From assembly GCA_021780105.1 (NCBI GenBank), contig JAJXZJ010000044.1, positions 1 through 64,000 on the forward strand: DNA of 64,000 bases, written 5' to 3'. The DNA is from a bacterium. Its GTDB lineage: Bacteria; Verrucomicrobiota; Verrucomicrobiia; Limisphaerales; J093. Shown here one piece after another: positions 58,856 to 64,000 of this stretch. The notes under the pieces were generated by a model, which was not told the origin of the DNA, made no database searches, and worked only from the letters and a program-made list of their open reading frames with translations. The translations under genes were made by a program, and so were the position numbers. Numbering within the stretch: the first letter of the stretch is position 1; each line of letters starts with the position of its first letter.

Positions 58856-59128
58856 CGATTTGTCGCAAACCATTGCCAACGCATTCATTGCGATGTTCGA
58901 CCGGCGCTTGCCGAAGCGCGACCGGCCATTCCCGACACCCGACCGATGGTTGCGGTGATGCGACCGCATGGTAACGAACCACGACCGGCATCCGCAGGCT
59001 TCCGATCGTCCGTTCGCGATCTGCAACCGTGACTTGACGACTTTCGACCAGGAGTTGCTGGATTACGCCGAGACTCGCCGATATGCGACTGATTCTTGCA
59101 GAGGCTCGACCTGCCGCTCGCGAAACAC
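58856..59128. repeat. 21-bp degenerate tandem repeat array
   Basis: Units begin exactly every 21 bases at 58898, 58919, 58940, 58961 and 58982 with CGACCG, then at 59003 (CGATCG), 59024 (CAACCG) and 59045 (CGACCA). The other 15 bases of each unit differ freely. The same period can be traced faintly on both sides. On the minus strand the units encode heptads of the form V-x-x-R-x-x-(P/T/A), as in VALRQAP and VEHRNEC; on the plus strand they encode RP-x5. No credible gene start or domain accompanies them. Confidence 0.75.
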
Positions 59129-59194
59129 AAAGGCCCGATTTCCCGGGTAGAATAGTTGCCGACATTTCGCGGGCGCCGCGGTAAAAGACTGGCG

Positions 59195-61543
59195 ATGAAA
59201 CTGCCTGCCGCCATTCCTGTTCTGGGAGTCATTCTGGCCTGGCTTGTCCCCGCCCAGGCAGGTTCCGCCGTTCAGGCGGTCATCCGGAACACGAACTTTG
59301 AATCCGCGCCGACGAACGATTGGGAGTTGAACGTCTATGGCGCCCGGCCGGACATCGGACTCGACGACACGGTCCGGCACGAGGGCGACCGCTCGTTGCG
59401 GGTCACGGCGACCGTGCCTTCGGACACCGCATTGGGCCAGGAAGTGACGCTGCCGCCGGAGCAGTGGTTCCGCTTGAGCGGCTGGGTCAGGACGCGCGGT
59501 TTGACCCCGCAGGACGCCACGACGTTGGGCACGTTACAGGTGCAGCAACCGGGCGGCCGTGGCACCATTGCCGCCGGGACCAACCACGGCGGCGACACCG
59601 ACTGGACCGAAGTGCGCGTGTATTTCCAATCGCCGCCGGATGGGCGCGTCCGCATTTGCCTCTTCTTCGCCGGCTTCGGCAAGGGCACCGGCACGGCGTG
59701 GTTTGATGATCTGCAACTCACCGCCACGGACCCGTCACGGTTGCCGATCCGCGTGACCCGCGCGCCGGCCGTGTCCGCCACGATTTCGCCGCTTCAATAC
59801 GGGCAGTTCATCGAATACCTCTGCAACCTTGTGCCGGGGATGTGGGCGGAAAAACTTTACGACGGCAGCTTTGAAGGGCTGAGTCCCTACCGCTTCGAGT
59901 TCATCCGGGAAACTGACTTCAAGGAGAAGCCCTGGTATCCGAGCGGCGAGGTGAATCGCGCCGACTACTCGCTGGACCGCACGACGAAGGTCAGCGGCGA
60001 CGTCTCGAAGAAGATTGCCGTCGTCGGCAGCGCGCCGTGCGCGGTCGGCCTTTCGCAGGACGGCGTGTCCGTGGATCGCGGCGGCGCGTGCGATTTCCAT
60101 GGCTGGTTCCGCGCCGAAGGTTTGTCCGCGCCGGTGCAGGTGCGGCTGCACCACGGCACGCGTGTTGACGCCGCGGCGCAGTTCCAGCCCACCGCCGAAT
60201 GGCAAAAGTTCACGGCCCGGCTGGTGCCGGCCGCCCGCGACGTGAACGAAACGTTGACCATCGAGTTCCGCGGTCCCGGAACGCTGTGGCTGGACAACGC
60301 GTCGCTGATGCCCGTGGACACGGTCGGCGGCTGGCGGCGCGACGTGGTGGCGGCCGTGCGCGCGCTCCGGCCGGGCATCATCCGCTTCGGCGGCAGCGCC
60401 CTCGCGGACGTGAGTTACGGCGATTTCGAGTGGAAGAACACGATCGGCGACCCGGACCATCGGCGGCCGTTCCGCGCCTGGGGCGGTTTGCAGCCGACCG
60501 GACCGGGCCTCGAGGAAATCGTCCAATTCATCCGGGACGTGAACGCCGAACCGCTGATTTGCGTGCGGGTGCCGCAACGCACGCCGCAGGACGCCGCCGA
60601 GGAAGTCGAGTATTTCAACGGCGCCACCAACACGCCGATGGGCGCCTGGCGCGCGCGGAACGGCCATCCGGCGCCTTACCACATCAAGTATTGGCAGATC
60701 GGCAACGAAATCAGCGGCCCGGAATACGAGGCGGAGCTGCCCGCCTTTTGCGCGGCGATGAAGGCCGTGGACCCGACCGTCAAACTGATGTCGTCGTTTC
60801 CCACACCGGGCGTGCTGAAGCGCGCGGGCCATGACCTCGACTTCGTCTGCCCGCATCACTACAGCCAGGATTTGGCGTGGATGGACAACGACCTCACCGC
60901 CATCGGGCGGATGATTCGCGAGAACGCGCCCGGCCGCGCCATCCGCATCGGCGTCACGGAATGGAACACCACGGCGGGCGACGCCGGCCCGCGCCGCGCG
61001 ATGCTGTGGACGCTCGCCAACGCGCTCGCCTGCTCGCGCTACCACAACCTGCTGCATCGTCATTGCGACCTCGTCGAAATCGCGAACCGCTCCAATCTCG
61101 CCAACAGTTTCTGCTCCGGCATCATTCAGACGGACAGCCACCGGCTCTTCAAAACACCGACCTGCTACGCGCAGCAGCTTTACGCCACGCTTGCCGGCAA
61201 CCAGCCGTTGAAAATTGACTCGGAACTGCCCGTGAACGTCGCGCCCGACCTCAGTGCCACGCTTTCGGCCGACGGCCGGGAAGTCACGCTGTTCGCGGTC
61301 AACGACACGCTGACGGACCTCGTCCGGCCGCTTGATCTTTCGGCCTTCGGCCCGCGCGAAAAAAGCATTTCCGTCTGGACGTTGACCGACCGGAAACGCG
61401 CCGGCGAGCCGGACGCGGCGAACAGCTTTGACGAACCCGAACGAATCGCGGTTGTTGCGTCGCGCCGACGCGTGCCGGGCACCCGGTTTGCCTGTCGCTT
61501 CCCGGCGCTGTCGTTGACGGTGCTGCGCTGGCGCGCGGGTTGA
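59195..61543 (+). CDS. Secreted GH51 alpha-L-arabinofuranosidase-like enzyme
   Basis: I start this 782-residue protein at MKLPAAIPVLGVILAWLVP, a signal peptide. A carbohydrate-binding jelly-roll domain (about residues 30-175) and a second one (250-375) flank the start of the catalytic region. The GH51 acid/base Glu is E505 in WQIGNEISG and the nucleophile is E589 in GVTEWNTT; a C-terminal beta-sandwich follows. Such enzymes release arabinose from arabinoxylan, arabinan or arabinogalactan. It lies 107 bases upstream of a GH78-like gene, pointing to plant pectin or hemicellulose use. Confidence 0.9.
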   Translation: MKLPAAIPVLGVILAWLVPAQAGSAVQAVIRNTNFESAPTNDWELNVYGARPDIGLDDTVRHEGDRSLRVTATVPSDTALGQEVTLPPEQWFRLSGWVRTRGLTPQDATTLGTLQVQQPGGRGTIAAGTNHGGDTDWTEVRVYFQSPPDGRVRICLFFAGFGKGTGTAWFDDLQLTATDPSRLPIRVTRAPAVSATISPLQYGQFIEYLCNLVPGMWAEKLYDGSFEGLSPYRFEFIRETDFKEKPWYPSGEVNRADYSLDRTTKVSGDVSKKIAVVGSAPCAVGLSQDGVSVDRGGACDFHGWFRAEGLSAPVQVRLHHGTRVDAAAQFQPTAEWQKFTARLVPAARDVNETLTIEFRGPGTLWLDNASLMPVDTVGGWRRDVVAAVRALRPGIIRFGGSALADVSYGDFEWKNTIGDPDHRRPFRAWGGLQPTGPGLEEIVQFIRDVNAEPLICVRVPQRTPQDAAEEVEYFNGATNTPMGAWRARNGHPAPYHIKYWQIGNEISGPEYEAELPAFCAAMKAVDPTVKLMSSFPTPGVLKRAGHDLDFVCPHHYSQDLAWMDNDLTAIGRMIRENAPGRAIRIGVTEWNTTAGDAGPRRAMLWTLANALACSRYHNLLHRHCDLVEIANRSNLANSFCSGIIQTDSHRLFKTPTCYAQQLYATLAGNQPLKIDSELPVNVAPDLSATLSADGREVTLFAVNDTLTDLVRPLDLSAFGPREKSISVWTLTDRKRAGEPDAANSFDEPERIAVVASRRRVPGTRFACRFPALSLTVLRWRAG

Positions 61544-61650
61544 ACCGTTTTCGGCCGCGTGCCGGTGGCGAATCGGATTGCGCCGCCGGCCGACGGCTTT
61601 TAGTCTGCCGCCGATCACTGACACGGATGCACCGTGGGTGAACGATTTCG

Positions 61651-64000
61651 ATGAAAGCCAGGTTCACAACTCTCTGTCTGCTCGCGTTGGCCGCCGCCGC
61701 CCATGCGGCGCTGCAACCTACCGACCTCCGCTGCGAATATCTCCACGATCCGCTGGGGATTGACACGCCACAGCCGCGCTTGAGCTGGGTGCTCGACGCC
61801 GGCGCGGCGCCCGTTCGTGGCGAGCGCCAGACCGCCTGGCAGGTGATCGCGGCCAGTCACGCCGCCGAACTTGCCGCCGGCCGCGGTGACCTCTGGGACA
61901 GCGGCAAGGTGGCGTCGGACCAATCCATCAACGTTGCCTACGCCGGCACGGCGCTTCGTTCCGGCGAGGAATGCTTTTGGAAAGTGCGCGTCTGGGACGC
62001 CGCCGGTCATGCCTCCGCCTGGAGCCGGCCCGCGCGCTGGAGCATGGGGCTGTTGCAGCCCGGCGATTGGAAGGCGCAGTGGATCGGCAAGGACGAAACC
62101 GAGAAGAAGACCCAGCTCACCGGTGCCGCGTGGATCTGGTTTCCGGAAGGCGATCCCGCCACGGCCGCGCCGGTCGGCACGCGCTGGTTCCGCCGCGCGT
62201 TCGATCTGCCGGCAGACCGGGCCGTGCAGCAGGCGCGCCTGCTGATGACTGCGGACAACGACTTCGCCGTGTTCGTCAACGGCGAGGAAGTTGGCAGCGG
62301 CAGCAACTTCCACGTCGCGTCGGCCTTCGATGTCGCCCCCCGGCTCAAGCCTGGTCGCAACCTGCTCGCCGTCCGCGTCAAGAATTCCGGCGACGCCCCG
62401 AATCCCGCCGGCTTGCTCGGCCGGCTGGAAGTGAGTTTCGCCGCCGGCGAACCACTGGTCGTTGCCACCGACGAATCCTGGAAATCCACCACGACCGAAA
62501 CGGCCGGCTGGGAAAAGGCCGGGCTGGACGACGCGAGCTGGTCCGCGGCGAAAAACCTCGGCCCGGCGGGCATGACGCCGTGGGGCGCGGTCAGCGGCCC
62601 CGAGGACCGCCGTCTGCCGGCGCGGATGCTGCGGCACGAGTTCGCGCTCACGAAGCCGGTCCGCCGCGCGATGGTTTATTTCTCCGGCCTCGGTTTGAGC
62701 GAGCTTTACCTCAATGGAGCCAAGGTTGGCGACGCCGTGTTGTCGCCCGCGTTGAGCGAATACGAGAAGCGCGCTTACTTTGTCAGCTACGACGTGACGA
62801 AACAACTGCGGCCGGGCGCCAATGCCGTCGGCGCCTGGCTCGGCAACGGCCGGTATTATGCGCCGCGGTTGAGTGTGCCGACCGCGACCATCGGCTTCGG
62901 CTATCCGAAAATGATTCTTCAGATGCACGTCGAGTTCGCCGACGGGACCGCCGAGGAGGTTGTCAGCGACGACTCGTGGAAGCTGACCACCGACGGCCCG
63001 ATCCGCGCGAACAACGAATACGACGGCGAGGACTACGACGCGCGAAAGGAAATGCCCGGTTGGGCGCGGCCGGGGTTTGACGATTCGCACTGGGAAAAGG
63101 CGCAGTTCGTGGACGCGCCGACGTTTGATCCAAATGCAACCAACGGCGTGCCGATCCTGGGCGACCGCCCGCTGCTGGGGCATCTGTTTCGTTCCGCCGC
63201 GGGCCGGCTTTCGGCGCAGATGATGCCGCCGATCCGCGTCACCGAAACGCTGAAGCCGAGGTCCGTGAAGGAACTCCGGCCCGGCGTGTTCATTTTTGAC
63301 CTGGGGCAAAACATGGTCGGCTGGTGCCGCCTGAAGGTGAACGGCCGGCGCGGGACGGTGGTCACAATGCGCCACGCCGAGACGCTGCGGCCCGACGGCT
63401 CGCTTTATCTGGACAACATCCGCTCCGCGAAAGTCACCGACACCTACACGCTCAAAGGCGGCGGGCCGGAAGTATATGAACCGCGGTTCACCTACCACGG
63501 TTTCCGGTTCGTCGAGGTGCGCGGCTTCCCCGGTCGGCCGGACTTGTCCGCGCTCGAAGGCCGCGTCGTCCACGACGACCTCGAAAGCGCCGGCAACTGG
63601 ACGTGCTCGAATCCGCTGCTCAACCGCATTTACGCGAACGTCCGCTGGGGCGTGCGCGGCAACTACCGCAGCATTTCGACGGATTGTCCGCAACGCGACG
63701 AGCGCCAGGGCTGGCTGGGCGACCGTTCGGCGGAGTCGAAAGGCGAGACGTATCTGTTCAACACCCTGCCGCTTTATGCCAAGTGGGTGCGGGACATGGC
63801 CGACGCGCAAAAGGACAACGGCAGCGTGCCGGACGTGTGCCCGGCTTACTGGCCGATTTTCTCGGACAACGTCACCTGGCCCAGCAGCACGGTCATCATT
63901 CCGGAACATCTGTTCACCCAGTTTGCCGACACCGCGCTCATCGCCCGGCACTACGCGAGCATGAAGCTTTGGATGGACCACATGGCCGGCTATTTGAAGG
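61651..64000 (+). CDS. Secreted GH78 alpha-L-rhamnosidase-like enzyme, 3' end missing
   Basis: The frame opens at MKARFTTLCLLALAAAAHA, a signal peptide, and stays open to the window end (at least 783 residues). The N-terminal PTDLRCEYLHDPLGID and PQPRLSWVL are typical of bacterial rhamnosidases, followed by beta-sandwich domains. The catalytic (alpha/alpha)6 domain starts near STDCPQRDERQGWLGD, whose acidic residues belong to the GH78 active site. It removes terminal rhamnose from pectin, glycans or flavonoid glycosides outside the cell. With the GH51 gene it forms a small polysaccharide-use set. Confidence 0.92.
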   Translation, partial: MKARFTTLCLLALAAAAHAALQPTDLRCEYLHDPLGIDTPQPRLSWVLDAGAAPVRGERQTAWQVIAASHAAELAAGRGDLWDSGKVASDQSINVAYAGTALRSGEECFWKVRVWDAAGHASAWSRPARWSMGLLQPGDWKAQWIGKDETEKKTQLTGAAWIWFPEGDPATAAPVGTRWFRRAFDLPADRAVQQARLLMTADNDFAVFVNGEEVGSGSNFHVASAFDVAPRLKPGRNLLAVRVKNSGDAPNPAGLLGRLEVSFAAGEPLVVATDESWKSTTTETAGWEKAGLDDASWSAAKNLGPAGMTPWGAVSGPEDRRLPARMLRHEFALTKPVRRAMVYFSGLGLSELYLNGAKVGDAVLSPALSEYEKRAYFVSYDVTKQLRPGANAVGAWLGNGRYYAPRLSVPTATIGFGYPKMILQMHVEFADGTAEEVVSDDSWKLTTDGPIRANNEYDGEDYDARKEMPGWARPGFDDSHWEKAQFVDAPTFDPNATNGVPILGDRPLLGHLFRSAAGRLSAQMMPPIRVTETLKPRSVKELRPGVFIFDLGQNMVGWCRLKVNGRRGTVVTMRHAETLRPDGSLYLDNIRSAKVTDTYTLKGGGPEVYEPRFTYHGFRFVEVRGFPGRPDLSALEGRVVHDDLESAGNWTCSNPLLNRIYANVRWGVRGNYRSISTDCPQRDERQGWLGDRSAESKGETYLFNTLPLYAKWVRDMADAQKDNGSVPDVCPAYWPIFSDNVTWPSSTVIIPEHLFTQFADTALIARHYASMKLWMDHMAGYLK

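Noticed and set aside
1-64000. tRNA, rRNA or exosortase genes
   Set aside because: I looked for tRNA T-arm-like elements, rRNA-like stretches and an exosortase multi-helix protein and found none that I could support.

Overview
The window looks like a chromosomal segment of a GC-rich member of the Verrucomicrobia, probably close to the Pedosphaera/Limisphaera group. That is an inference from gene content: a PEP-CTERM protein, paired twin-arginine Gfo/Idh/MocA oxidoreductases, sialidase, GH51 and GH78 secreted glycosidases, a large exopolysaccharide (EPS) locus, ORF6N and four-helix-bundle accessory genes, and degenerate heptad-coding repeats. No rRNA or tRNA gene was recognised.

Layout. 1-16 kb is metabolic: the end of a secreted protein, a PEP-CTERM protein whose sorting tail is out of frame, a Co/Ni ECF transporter (cbiM-cbiQ-cbiO), two divergent secreted Gfo/Idh/MocA oxidoreductases, a feoA-feoA-feoB iron operon, glycolate-oxidase-like GlcF and GlcD, a pilin-like protein and a sialidase. 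16.1-43.9 kb is one long plus-strand EPS operon with many ATGA/GTGA stop-start overlaps. It starts with a 1554-residue hybrid histidine kinase and carries glycosyltransferases, a phosphoglycosyltransferase, a flippase, an alkaline-phosphatase-fold protein, a WecG/TagA-type transferase fused to two STAS domains, an ExeA-like ATPase, a Wzz-Wza fusion and a Wza lipoprotein. Embedded in it is a partner-switching module: a STAS protein, an RsbW-like kinase fused to a SpoIIE phosphatase, and a receiver protein. 43.9-47.7 kb holds minus-strand EPS genes, including an O-antigen ligase-like polymerase.

47.8-58.2 kb is the most unusual part: a minus-strand CRISPR-Cas locus with type V-B architecture. 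In transcription order it has an ORF6N gene, a 52-residue Cas12b-N-terminus-like ORF, a giant Cas12b-like effector (1911 residues, RuvC acidic residues D1116/E1618/D1751 present), a Cas4-Cas1 fusion, a four-helix-bundle gene, Cas2, a candidate tracrRNA with a two-part anti-repeat, and a minimal array of two 37-bp repeats around a 34-bp spacer. A long hairpin followed by a T-rich stretch and a cas4 relic lie beyond the array. The effector is far larger than characterised Cas12b proteins such as the one from Alicyclobacillus acidoterrestris (about 1130 residues). Duplicated cas fragments on both sides show a history of recombination.

58.2-64 kb has a non-coding stretch with 21-bp degenerate tandem repeats, then a GH51 alpha-L-arabinofuranosidase-like enzyme and a GH78 alpha-L-rhamnosidase-like enzyme cut by the window end.
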